A program made the translations under genes and the position numbers. The notes below the pieces were generated by a model, which worked only from the letters and a program-made list of their open reading frames with translations, was not told the origin of the DNA and did not search any database. Positions 35,550 to 43,381 of a stretch of DNA of 57,920 nucleotides are shown here, piece by piece (position 1 is the first letter of the stretch; every line of letters starts with the position of its first letter). Source of the stretch: Sandaracinaceae bacterium (lineage in GTDB: Bacteria > Myxococcota_A > Polyangia > Polyangiales > Sandaracinaceae); the NCBI GenBank assembly GCA_019637095.1, contig JAHBWG010000063.1:1-57920 (forward strand), in the 5' to 3' direction.

Positions 35550-36131
35550 GTGGACACCAGCGACGAGAAGCAGTTCGGGCGCCGCGGGGCCATCCTCGGG
35601 ATCGGGGTCGCCGCGGCCGGGGCCGTGGGCCTCGCGATCCCGCGCGCGAGCGACGCGCAGGCGCGGCCGGCCGGGCGGCCGAGCACGTCGACGCCGATGG
35701 GGCCGCCCGACGCGCTCGCCGCCCACGCGCTCCGCGCGCCGGGCGAGGACGTGCGCGCGCTCTTCGGCGCGCTCGGGCCCGGCGCCGAGATCGGCTCGCA
35801 CTGGCGGCTCGAGGCGCTCTACGCGGTCCGCGCCGGCGCGATCCCGGTCGTGCTCTCCACGCGCAGCGGCGAGCGCTTCGGCGTGGAGATCTTCCGCGCG
35901 AGCGAGGGCGCGCCCGCGCTCGCGACGGCGGGCGGGCTCGCGCTCTACCTCGTCAACCGCGGCGACGGAGCGCGCGCGTCGGGGCAGGCGGCGGGCCTCG
36001 GGGTCGAGGCGCTCGCGCGCGTGCTCGAGGGCCGGCTCACCGCCGGCGCGCCCGTCCCGTCCGCGCTGACCACGCTCGACGAGCGCGCCCGCGCGCACCC
36101 GACCGGGGTCTTCCACATCCCGCTGGCGTAG
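35550..36131 (+). CDS. Predicted Tat-exported protein, unknown function
   Basis: The GTG at 35550, with GGAG 5 bases upstream, gives 193 residues. The N-terminus GRRGAILGIGVAAAGAVGLAIPRASDAQA has twin Arg, a Gly/Ala-rich core and a cleavage-like end, the layout of a Tat signal. The mature part contains ALRAPGEDVRALFGALGPGAEIGSHW, a sheet-like RAGAIPVVLSTRSGERFGVEI stretch and LALYLVNRGDG. There are no cysteines or obvious cofactor motifs. It is the first gene of the locus C operon (5 bases before the next start), so it may be the exported partner or substrate of the radical SAM proteins. Family not recognised. Confidence 0.75.
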   Translation: MDTSDEKQFGRRGAILGIGVAAAGAVGLAIPRASDAQARPAGRPSTSTPMGPPDALAAHALRAPGEDVRALFGALGPGAEIGSHWRLEALYAVRAGAIPVVLSTRSGERFGVEIFRASEGAPALATAGGLALYLVNRGDGARASGQAAGLGVEALARVLEGRLTAGAPVPSALTTLDERARAHPTGVFHIPLA

Positions 36132-36136
36132 CGCCG

Positions 36137-36790
36137 TTGACGCCGCCTCGATCCGCGGGGCCGCCGCGCTGGCTCGCGCGCCCGCTCGACGGAGCGGGCC
36201 TCGCCTCGCTCTCCGGGGAGGGGGTCCGCGAGGTCGCGCTGCCGCTCCACGGCGCGCGGTCCGAGGTGCACGACTGGGTGGCGGGAGCCCACGCGAGCTT
36301 CCGCGACGCGATCGACGCCCTCGCGGCGGCGCGCGCCCTCGGCCTGACGGTGACGGTGTGGACGCGGCTGACGCGCTCGAACGCGCGCGTGCTCGACGCG
36401 ATGCCCGCGCTCCTGCGCGCGCGGGCGGTCAGCCGCTGGCTCGTCGTGGTCGCGTCGGCGCGCGACGCGGCGAGCCCCCCGTTCACGCGCGTGGTGCCGC
36501 GCCTCGGGCTCGCGCTGCCGAGCGCGCTCGCCGCGCTCGCCGAGGCGCGCCGCCTCGGGCTCGACGCGCGCATCCTCGGCGCGCCGCGCTGCGCGCTCGG
36601 TCCCTTCGCCGACCTCGCGGCCCCCTCGCCGCCGCGCGCCTACGCGCCGGTGTGCGACGCGTGCCCCTCGCGCGACGTCTGCCCGGGGCTCGACGCCGAG
36701 TACCTCGCGCGCTTCGGCGCGGGCGAGCTGCGCCCGGCGCCGCGCGTCTCGCCGCCACCGTTCCCCGTGTTCGATGAGGCGCCGCGGTAG
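36137..36790 (+). CDS. Stand-alone degenerate radical SAM half lacking the FeS motif
   Basis: This 217-residue protein starts at TTG 36137. It lacks CxxxCxxC and the GGE region but aligns by eye with the second half of the neighbouring radical SAM proteins: ALPLHGARSEVHDWVAGAHASFRDAIDALAAARALG parallels the I-S-x-H-G strand and helix, then TLTRSNARVLDAM. At the end CDACPSRDVCPGLDAEYLARFG repeats the terminal CxxCx5C-G-L-Y-L-x-R-F signature. It is followed 21-30 bases later by an intact radical SAM gene. It may form a heterodimer with that enzyme or be a decaying remnant; the intact open frame favours a working partner. Confidence 0.75.
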   Translation: MTPPRSAGPPRWLARPLDGAGLASLSGEGVREVALPLHGARSEVHDWVAGAHASFRDAIDALAAARALGLTVTVWTRLTRSNARVLDAMPALLRARAVSRWLVVVASARDAASPPFTRVVPRLGLALPSALAALAEARRLGLDARILGAPRCALGPFADLAAPSPPRAYAPVCDACPSRDVCPGLDAEYLARFGAGELRPAPRVSPPPFPVFDEAPR

Positions 36791-36807
36791 CGCGCCGCGC
36801 GGCGGGG

Positions 36808-36813
36808 TAGAGT
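36808..36813 (+). promoter_or_regulatory. -10-like TAGAGT box
   Basis: TAGAGT lies 7 bases before the GTG at 36821. If functional, it would give a leaderless internal transcript and supports the later of two possible starts of the radical SAM gene. Confidence 0.35.
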
Positions 36814-36820
36814 GAGGCGA

Positions 36821-37765
36821 GTGGCGCTCCTCGACGTGATCCTCGGCTACGACTGCAACTTGGCTTGCACGTATTGCACGATCGGGCCGGCGATGCGCGC
36901 CCGCGCGCTGCCGACCGAGCGCGTGGTGCGCGCGATGCGCGAGGCGCGCGCGCGCGGGTTCGACGAGGTCTCGTTCACCGGCGGCGAGCCGACGATCCGG
37001 GCCGACCTCTTGCCGCTCGTGCGCTTCGCGCGGCACGTCGGGTTCTCCCGCATCAAGCTCCAGTCGAACGGGCTGCTCTACGCGACGCGCGCGAACGCGG
37101 CGCGGCTGCTCGAGGCCGGGGTGACGGCGTTCCACGTCTCGATCCACACCCACGAGGAGGCGGCGTACGAGCGCATGGTGCGGCGCGAAGGCACCTTCGC
37201 GCGGATGCGCGACGGGCTCGCCAACCTGGTCGAGCTCGGGACGGAGCCGGTCGCGGACGTGATCCTCGAGGCGGGGACGGTCGCGCGGCTGCCCGACGCG
37301 ATCCGCTGGCTGCACGGCCTCGGCGTGCGGCACGCGGACCTCTGGAGCGTGTCGCTCACCGACGCGAACCGTGACAACTTCGCTTCCATGCCGCCGATCT
37401 CCGACGTCATGCCGCACGTCCTCGCGGCGCTCGAGGTCGCCGACGCGCTCGGGGTGCGCGTGCGGACGCTGCACCTGCCGCGCTGCCTGCTCGGCGCGCG
37501 CGCGGGCCACGCGCACGACCCCGCGGCCGACCGCGTGCGCGTGCTGAGCCCCGACGACGAGTTCGACCTCGAGGACAGCAAGCTGACCCCGCAGGTCCAC
37601 GTGCCGGCCTGCGACGGGTGCCCCGAGCGCGGCCGCTGCCGGGGCCTGCGGCCCGACTACCTCGAGCGCTTCGGCGACGCGGAGGTCGCGCGCGCGCGCG
37701 GCCAGGCGCCGGCGATCGCGCCGTCCCGCCTCGCGGTGATCGCCCCATCACGAGCCGCATCGTGA
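36821..37765 (+). CDS. Radical SAM enzyme of locus C
   Basis: From the GTG at 36821 (36812 is an alternative, 3 residues longer) the protein has 314 residues. The cluster motif CNLACTYC (C12, C16, C19) is near the N-terminus, followed by SFTGGEPTIRADL, a VSIHTHEEAAYERM strand and a terminal CDGCPERGRCRGLRPDYLERFG. That last signature is shared with the degenerate half encoded just upstream. The short length indicates a minimal radical SAM barrel with one C-terminal Cys cluster. Together with the upstream gene it mirrors, as two proteins, the first two modules of the 30874 fusion. Substrate unknown. Confidence 0.9.
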   Translation: MALLDVILGYDCNLACTYCTIGPAMRARALPTERVVRAMREARARGFDEVSFTGGEPTIRADLLPLVRFARHVGFSRIKLQSNGLLYATRANAARLLEAGVTAFHVSIHTHEEAAYERMVRREGTFARMRDGLANLVELGTEPVADVILEAGTVARLPDAIRWLHGLGVRHADLWSVSLTDANRDNFASMPPISDVMPHVLAALEVADALGVRVRTLHLPRCLLGARAGHAHDPAADRVRVLSPDDEFDLEDSKLTPQVHVPACDGCPERGRCRGLRPDYLERFGDAEVARARGQAPAIAPSRLAVIAPSRAAS

Positions 37766-37792
37766 CGAGCCGCATCGTGACGAGCCGCGCCG
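37747..37792. repeat. 15-base direct repeat around the ROK start region
   Basis: CGAGCCGCATCGTGA occurs about three times in a row, the last copy diverged. It spans the stop of the radical SAM gene and yields several in-frame GTG codons (37762, 37777, 37792) ahead of the start predicted from homology at 37807. Confidence 0.85.
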
Positions 37793-37806
37793 TGCCCACC
37801 GGCGTC

Positions 37807-38703
37807 GTGAGGATCGGCGTCGACCTCGGCGGCACCAAGATCGAGGCCGTCGCCCTCGACGACGCGGGCGTCGTCCACGCGCGCGAGCGCGTCCCGACGC
37901 CGGCGGTTCAGGGCTACGACGCGGTCGTCGCGGCGGTCGCCGCGCTCGCGCGTCGGGTCGAGGCGGTCGTCGGCGTGCCGTGCCCGGTCGGCGTCGGCAC
38001 GCCCGGCGCGCGCTCGCCGACGACCGGCCTCTTGCGCAACTCCAACACCGTCTGCCTCAACGGCCGCCCGCTCGATCGCGATCTGTCACGCGCGCTCGGG
38101 CGCGAGGTGCTCATCGCCAACGACGCCGACTGCTTCGCGCTCTCGGAGGCGACCGACGGCGCGGGCGCCGGGGCCGAGACGGTCTTCGGCGTGATCGCCG
38201 GCACGGGCACCGGCGGCGGCGTCGTCGTGCGCGGCGCGCTCGTGCGCGGCCCCAACGCGATCGCCGGCGAGTGGGGCCACGCGCCGCTGCCTTGGCCCCG
38301 CGACGAGGAGCGCCCCGGTCCCGTCTGCTACTGCGGCCGGCGCGGCTGCGTCGAGACGTGGCTGAGCGGGCCGGGCCTCGCCGCGGACCACGCCCGCGCG
38401 ACCGGCGAGCGGCTCGACGCGCGGGAGATCGCCGCGCGCGCCGCGGCGGGAGACGCCGCGGCCGGCGCCACGCTCGAGCGCCACGCGGATCGCTTCGCGC
38501 GCGCCCTCGCGGTGATCATCGACGTGCTCGACCCGTACGTGATCGTGCTCGGCGGCGGGCTCTCGCACCTCGCGCACCTCTACGAGGCGATCCCCGCGCG
38601 TTGGGGCGCGTACGTGTTCAGCGACGCGGTGGCCACGCGGCTCGTGCGCGCCGCGCACGGCGACGCGTCCGGCGTGCGCGGCGCCGCGTGGCTCACCCGC
38701 TGA
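37807..38703 (+). CDS. mak: ROK-family sugar kinase, fructokinase (Mak)-like
   Basis: This 298-residue protein begins MRIGVDLGGTKIE, matching the start of E. coli Mak, which is why I chose GTG 37807. GTG 37762, overlapping the previous stop, would add 15 residues of repeat. ATP-binding DLGGTK, the catalytic NDADCFALSEA, GTGTGGG, and the zinc site EWGHAPLPW with CYCGRRGCVETWLSGPG are all present. The end LGGGLSHLAHLYE and AHGDASGVRGAAWL also match Mak. The enzyme should phosphorylate fructose or a related hexose in the cytoplasm. In a radical SAM operon it may act on a sugar moiety, but housekeeping use is equally possible. It overlaps the convergent gene by 11 bases. Confidence 0.9.
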   Translation: MRIGVDLGGTKIEAVALDDAGVVHARERVPTPAVQGYDAVVAAVAALARRVEAVVGVPCPVGVGTPGARSPTTGLLRNSNTVCLNGRPLDRDLSRALGREVLIANDADCFALSEATDGAGAGAETVFGVIAGTGTGGGVVVRGALVRGPNAIAGEWGHAPLPWPRDEERPGPVCYCGRRGCVETWLSGPGLAADHARATGERLDAREIAARAAAGDAAAGATLERHADRFARALAVIIDVLDPYVIVLGGGLSHLAHLYEAIPARWGAYVFSDAVATRLVRAAHGDASGVRGAAWLTR

Positions 38704-40948
38704 CGGGCGCGCGCACGAGGTCCTCGGGCGCGATGAGCCACGGCGGCTCGGGCACGTCGTCGAGCTCGTAGAACCCGCCGCAGAAGCAGGCGTGCGGGCA
38801 GGGCGCGCACACGGGCCGCTTGGTGCGGCGCTCGGCGAGGTACGCGGCGAGGTTCACCGTCTCGTTGTTCACGAACACCATGTGGCGCGCGAGCTTGCCG
38901 AGGTCCCCCGCGACGTAGGCCTCGTAGCCGGGCATGAAGCAGAACGGCAGGTTGATCACCTGGATCTTCATGCGATCGGCGAAGCGATCGATGACGCGCA
39001 TCACGCGATCGGCGGCCGCCTGCGTGTCGGGCGCGACCCACCGCGTCGCGCGGCCGAACGGGGTCAGGAACTGGACGTTCAGCCAGGGCAGGCCGCGCTC
39101 GAGCGCGAGCTCCGCGATCGCCTCGATGCGGTCGTGGTTCCCCTTGGTCAGCGTCACGTTCATGCCGAGCTCCACGCCCTCGGGGGCGTGGCGGCGCGCG
39201 TGCGCGATCCCGGCCATCGTCTGATCGAACGCCTCCGCGACGCCGACCTGCTGCGCGTGCGTGCGGGCGTCGGGCCCGTGCACCGAGAAGAGCAGGGTGG
39301 TCAGGCCGCTCGTGACGAGCGCGCGCGCGTAGTCCTCGTAGCTCAGGCGGCGCCCGTTCGTCGTGACGTTGATGCGCTCGTAGCCGATCGCGCGCGCGTG
39401 GCGCACCAGCGGGATCAGCTCGGGGTTGAGCGTGGGCTCGCCGCCGTCGAAGTCGACCATCGTCACGCCGTGCGCGCGGTAGCGCTCGAGGTGCGCGCGC
39501 TGGCTCGGCGGGTGTCCGTCGAGCTGCGTGCGGGTCCCGACCGCGCAGAAGGTGCAATGATTGTTGCACGCGTACGTCACGTTCATGATGAGCTTCTCGG
39601 GCCCGCGCGAGGCGGCGAGGCGCTGCTCGAAGGTCCAGCGGAACTTGGCGAGCCGCGCCGCGTCGTCGGTCGGGACCTTCTGGAAGCGCGGGCCCCAGTC
39701 CTCCACCACCGGGAGCATGCGGCCGGCCGCGAGCCGGGTCCCCGGGAGCGGCGTCGCGTACTGGACGGCGGGCTCGGCCCCGTGGCGATCGAACAGGTCG
39801 AGCGCGAGCGAGAGCGTCGCGTTGATCTCTTCGTCGGTCTCGCCCGGCAGCCCGATCATGAAGTGGACGAGGAGCGGCACCCCGACCTCGCGCGCGTCGG
39901 CGGCCACGCGCTCGATGTCGCGCAGGTCGAGCTGCTTGTCGACGACCTCGTCGAGCACGCGCTGGCTCCCGCTCTCCGCGCTCACGCTCACGGTCGTGAC
40001 GCGGCCGCGCAGGCGCTCGAGGTGCGCGCGCGAGAGGTAGTCCGCGCGAAAGCCGTTGGGCACCTCGAGTGCGAGGTCGTGCAGCTCGACGAGCCGGAGC
40101 ACCTCGTCGAAGTGCGAGCGATGCACGTTGACCAGCTCGTCGAGGAGCGCGACCCGCGTGACGCCGTGCGCGCGGAGCGCGCCGAGGTGCGCGGCGAGCG
40201 TCGCGGCGCTCATCCGCCGCTGCGTCTTGGGCGCGCCCGGCGCGCGGCCGGGGTTCGACGAGCAGTGCGCGCAGCGGAACGGGCAGCCGCGGGAGCTGAC
40301 CATCGGCAGCGTCCGGCCCTCGATCGGGAAGTGCCAGCGCGGCCGCTCCGAGCGCGCCACGACGCGCGCGCGGAAGCGATCGTGGAGCTCGAGGTCGACG
40401 AGGTCCCACGCGGGCGGCGGCAGCGCGTCGAGGTCGGCGTCGGCGCCGCGGATCACGCCCTCTCGTCCGAGCGCCTCGCCGACGCTCGTCTCGGCCTCGT
40501 ACTTCAGCCACGCGCGCGCCTCGGGATAGCTCGCGAGGAGCGCGTCGCCGACCTCGACGTAGTGCTGCCCCGACTGGTACGCGTCCGCGAGGACGAGGGG
40601 CGCGCGCGGGTGGATCGAGCGCACGCCGCGCAGGACCGCCGCGAGCACGTCGTCGCGGTGGGGGGGGCGGTGGAACGGCGTCACGGTGACGATCACCGCG
40701 TCGGGCGGCGCGGCGCGCTCGACGTGCGCGAGCACCTCGTCGACGCTCGCGCCGAGGTGGCCGCGGCCGTCCTTGCGCCAGTGGAGCGTCGAGCTCTCGA
40801 GCGCGAACGCGTCGAGCAGCGTCACCGCCTCGCCCCGCGCGCGCAGCGCGGCCGCGAGCTGGACCGCGCCGAGGTCGGCGAAGTACGGGTAGTCGATGAA
40901 ATCGCGCGCGATCGTCGCCGGGGGAGACAGAACGAGCACGCGACCCAT
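38693..40948 (-). CDS. B12-binding-type protein with two radical SAM modules
   Basis: This 751-residue protein has a cobalamin-binding-like N-terminus (about 1-160: VLVLSPPATIARDFIDYPYFADLGAVQLAAALRARG; VIVTVTPFHRPPHRDDVL) and a first radical SAM core with CPFRCAHC (C222, C226, C229) and SAESGSQRVLDEV. A second complete core follows with CNNHCTFC (C461, C465, C468), DFDGGEPTLNPELIP and LFSVHGPDARTHAQQ. A terminal Cys cluster reads CAPCPHACFCGGFY. Two intact cluster motifs in one chain are unusual. The ATG has TACCCT 7 bases upstream, and the divergent radical SAM gene begins 36 bases away, so the two share a control region. The reaction and substrate are unknown. Confidence 0.9.
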   Translation of the reverse strand: MGRVLVLSPPATIARDFIDYPYFADLGAVQLAAALRARGEAVTLLDAFALESSTLHWRKDGRGHLGASVDEVLAHVERAAPPDAVIVTVTPFHRPPHRDDVLAAVLRGVRSIHPRAPLVLADAYQSGQHYVEVGDALLASYPEARAWLKYEAETSVGEALGREGVIRGADADLDALPPPAWDLVDLELHDRFRARVVARSERPRWHFPIEGRTLPMVSSRGCPFRCAHCSSNPGRAPGAPKTQRRMSAATLAAHLGALRAHGVTRVALLDELVNVHRSHFDEVLRLVELHDLALEVPNGFRADYLSRAHLERLRGRVTTVSVSAESGSQRVLDEVVDKQLDLRDIERVAADAREVGVPLLVHFMIGLPGETDEEINATLSLALDLFDRHGAEPAVQYATPLPGTRLAAGRMLPVVEDWGPRFQKVPTDDAARLAKFRWTFEQRLAASRGPEKLIMNVTYACNNHCTFCAVGTRTQLDGHPPSQRAHLERYRAHGVTMVDFDGGEPTLNPELIPLVRHARAIGYERINVTTNGRRLSYEDYARALVTSGLTTLLFSVHGPDARTHAQQVGVAEAFDQTMAGIAHARRHAPEGVELGMNVTLTKGNHDRIEAIAELALERGLPWLNVQFLTPFGRATRWVAPDTQAAADRVMRVIDRFADRMKIQVINLPFCFMPGYEAYVAGDLGKLARHMVFVNNETVNLAAYLAERRTKRPVCAPCPHACFCGGFYELDDVPEPPWLIAPEDLVRAPVSG

Positions 40949-40955
40949 GACCCCG

Positions 40956-40961
40956 AGGGTA
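40956..40961 (-). promoter_or_regulatory. -10-like TACCCT box, minus strand
   Basis: TACCCT, CGGGGTC, ATG: 7-base spacing to the start of the double radical SAM gene. The divergent box for the plus strand is only 8 bases away. Confidence 0.45.
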
Positions 40962-40969
40962 GCCTCGGA

Positions 40970-40975
40970 TACGAT
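40970..40975 (+). promoter_or_regulatory. -10-like TACGAT box, plus strand
   Basis: TACGAT lies 8 bases before ATG 40984. A possible -35 ATGACC at 40947-40952 (17-base spacer) overlaps the start codon of the divergent gene, so transcription from the two promoters would be mutually constrained. Confidence 0.45.
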
Positions 40976-40983
40976 CGGGGGCG

Positions 40984-42714
40984 ATGCTCAGCGAAGAGCT
41001 CCACGCCGACGGGGTCGCGGGCGACAAGGTCGCGCAGCACGAGGACGCCGCGCACGAGAAGCGCAACTGGGTGCGCCTCACGTACGACTGCAACAACAAG
41101 TGCGTGTTCTGCCTCGACTCGGACACGCACGACGGCGAGATGCGCGACCCCGAGGACGTGAAGCGCCAGATCCTCGACGGCCGCCGCAAGGGCGCGACGC
41201 GGCTGATCCTGTCGGGAGGCGAGCCGACGATCCACCCGCGCTACGTGGACTTCATCCGACTCGGCCGGCGCGCCGGCTACCGCAAGATCCAGACGGTCAC
41301 CAACGGGCGCCTGTTCGCGTACCAGGAGTTCCTCGACCGCTGCATCGAGGCGGGCCTGAGCGAGATCACCTTCTCGCTCCACGGGCCCAACGCGCGCGTG
41401 CACGACGCGCTCGTCGGCGTGAAGGGCGCGTTCGAGCAGGAGAGCGCGGGGCTGCGCCGCGCGCTCGACGACGGCCGCCCGATCGTGAACGTCGACATCG
41501 TGATCAACCGCGGCAACGTGAAGGTGCTGCCCGAGATGCTCGAGACGTTCTACGGCTGGGGCGTGCGCGAGTTCGACCTCCTGCAGGTGGTCCCGTTCGG
41601 GCGCGCGTTCACCGACGGGCGCGACATCTTGTTCTACGACCTCGAGGAGGCCGCGCCGTACCTGCGCCGCGCGCTCGCGTTCTCGGAGCGACCCGACGTG
41701 CACGTGTGGCTCAACCGCTTCCCGCCGCCGCACCTCGAGGGCTACGAGCACCTCATCCAGGATCCGTACAAGCTCAACGACGAGGTGCGCGGGCGAGCGC
41801 CCGAGCTCGAGCGGCAGCTCGAGCTCGGCGAGCCGCTCGACTGCCGCGAGCCGGCGCGCTGCCGCTACTGCTACCTCGAGCAGCTCTGCGACGGGCTCGA
41901 GGCGGCGCAACGGACCTTGCACGAGCACACCTTCGCGCGCGTGCGCCTCGACACCCGGTTCGAGGCGAGCCTCCCGCCGGCGTTCGGCGGCGATCCCGCG
42001 TCGGCGCGCCGCGCCGTCGAGGGCAAGCGGAGCCTGCCGGTCCTCGGGGGCGCGCCCGCGCTCGAGCACCTGCCGCTCGAGGCCCGCGTCGCCCGCGCCG
42101 GCGCGGGCGCGTTCTGTGTGAAGGCCCCCGCGCTCGCGGAGGCGCGCGCGGCGCTCGCGCGCTTCGATCGCGTCGAGGCCGTGGAGCTCGAGCTCGACGA
42201 CTACGCGGGGCTCGCCGAGGACCTCGCGCACGTCACCGCCGCGGTCGCCGCGAGCGTCGCGCAGATCGAGGTGCTCCTCGCCATCGACGCGCCGTTCGAG
42301 GTCGTGGTGCTGCTGACGAGGGAGACGGCCGCCTGGCTCGAGGCGCACCCGCGCGCGCCGCGCGTGGTGATCCGGCAGCCGACCTACGAGCGGCTGACCG
42401 AGGCCGCCGAGCGCGACGTGGACGCGCCCGCGTTCTTCGCCAGCTACGGCACGGCGACGCCGGTCGAGGGGCTGCCGCGCTGCGTGGTCGGCGCCGCGCC
42501 GCGCGCGACGCCGCCGGCGCTCGACGCCGCGATGCTGCGCCCCGACGGCCGGCTCGAGATCTTCCGCTACACGCGGCGGCACATCCTCGAGGGCTACCGG
42601 GTGAAGTCGCTCCGCTGCCGCGGCTGCGCGTTCGACGCCGAGTGCGCGGGCTTGCACGTGAACCAGGTGCGGGCGCACGGGTTCGGGTGGCTCGCGCCGA
42701 TCAGCGCGCCGTGA
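40984..42714 (+). CDS. Radical SAM protein with degenerate C-terminal radical SAM half
   Basis: This 576-residue protein has a canonical radical SAM core with CNNKCVFC (C36, C40, C43), LSGGEPTIHPR and TFSLHGPNARVHDALVG. A Cys cluster CRYCYLEQLCDGL follows (C293, C296, C302). The remaining about 250 residues look like a worn radical SAM barrel without CxxxCxxC, ending CRGCAFDAECAGLHVNQVRAHGFGWLAPI, the same terminal signature as the locus A enzyme. This is the active-plus-degenerate pairing seen in reverse order in the 30874 fusion. It is divergent from the double radical SAM gene. Its stop overlaps the convergent membrane gene by 14 bases. Substrate unknown. Confidence 0.9.
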   Translation: MLSEELHADGVAGDKVAQHEDAAHEKRNWVRLTYDCNNKCVFCLDSDTHDGEMRDPEDVKRQILDGRRKGATRLILSGGEPTIHPRYVDFIRLGRRAGYRKIQTVTNGRLFAYQEFLDRCIEAGLSEITFSLHGPNARVHDALVGVKGAFEQESAGLRRALDDGRPIVNVDIVINRGNVKVLPEMLETFYGWGVREFDLLQVVPFGRAFTDGRDILFYDLEEAAPYLRRALAFSERPDVHVWLNRFPPPHLEGYEHLIQDPYKLNDEVRGRAPELERQLELGEPLDCREPARCRYCYLEQLCDGLEAAQRTLHEHTFARVRLDTRFEASLPPAFGGDPASARRAVEGKRSLPVLGGAPALEHLPLEARVARAGAGAFCVKAPALAEARAALARFDRVEAVELELDDYAGLAEDLAHVTAAVAASVAQIEVLLAIDAPFEVVVLLTRETAAWLEAHPRAPRVVIRQPTYERLTEAAERDVDAPAFFASYGTATPVEGLPRCVVGAAPRATPPALDAAMLRPDGRLEIFRYTRRHILEGYRVKSLRCRGCAFDAECAGLHVNQVRAHGFGWLAPISAP

Positions 42715-43381
42715 CGTCGGTCTCGTCGCTCAAGAGGAGCGGCCCGTCCGAGGGCGCCTCGAGCACGAGCCGCTTCGGCATCGTCGCCTCGCGGTAGCCC
42801 TCGCCCGCCTTGGCGCTCGCCTCGGGGTCGCGCTCCCAGCGGCCGGTGCCGACGACCGCGACGCGCTCGCCGGGCTCCGCGACGCCCTCGCGGTAGCGGA
42901 TGGTCTTGTTGAACACCCAGCCCGTCGTCGCGTGACCGCGCGCCGCGAGGAACGCCTCGAGCTCCGGCGTCGGGTCGCGCAAGAAGCCGCTGTTGCCGCG
43001 CGCGTCGCCCTCGAGGACCGCCTGCACGTGGCCCACCGGCACGCGCGCGACGCCGGCGCCGTCCTCGACGAGGAACTCCACGCCGCGCTCCTCGTCGACC
43101 AGGGTGGCCCAGTAGCTGCTCTTGCCGCGGCGGCGCTGCTCCTCGACCACGACGCGGTAGTACACGCACGGCCGGCCGCTGAGCGGCGCCGCGATCGTCG
43201 CGTCGCCGCGCACGCGGCCGACGATGCGCACGCGCTCGCCCTCGACCACGTCGGCGATCGCGCGCTGCGGCGTCGCGCGCATCCGGCGCTTGAGCCGCTG
43301 ATCCGCCGAGAAGTACCAGGCGAGGAAGGTGCCGAGCGCGATCGCGACGACGACGGCCGCGACGAGGGCGACGGGGGTCAC
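42701..43381 (-). CDS. GIDE-like membrane protein
   Basis: This 226-residue protein has one N-terminal membrane helix (VALVAAVVVAIALGTFLAWYF). A soluble domain with VRIVGRVRGDATIAAPLSGRPCVYYRVVVEEQ follows, the pattern of the GIDE domain (E3 ubiquitin ligase-type membrane domain) found in many bacterial membrane proteins. No RING finger is present, so no ligase activity is implied. The GTG start overlaps the TGA of the upstream acyl-CoA synthetase gene (GTGA), so the two are co-translated. A role in lipid or membrane homeostasis is an inference from that pairing. Confidence 0.8.
   Translation of the reverse strand: MTPVALVAAVVVAIALGTFLAWYFSADQRLKRRMRATPQRAIADVVEGERVRIVGRVRGDATIAAPLSGRPCVYYRVVVEEQRRRGKSSYWATLVDEERGVEFLVEDGAGVARVPVGHVQAVLEGDARGNSGFLRDPTPELEAFLAARGHATTGWVFNKTIRYREGVAEPGERVAVVGTGRWERDPEASAKAGEGYREATMPKRLVLEAPSDGPLLLSDETDVTAR

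Noticed and set aside
36137..36790. Radical SAM pseudogene
   Set aside because: The frame is intact, the terminal Cys signature is kept and similar halves occur fused elsewhere; a partner subunit fits better, though decay is not excluded.
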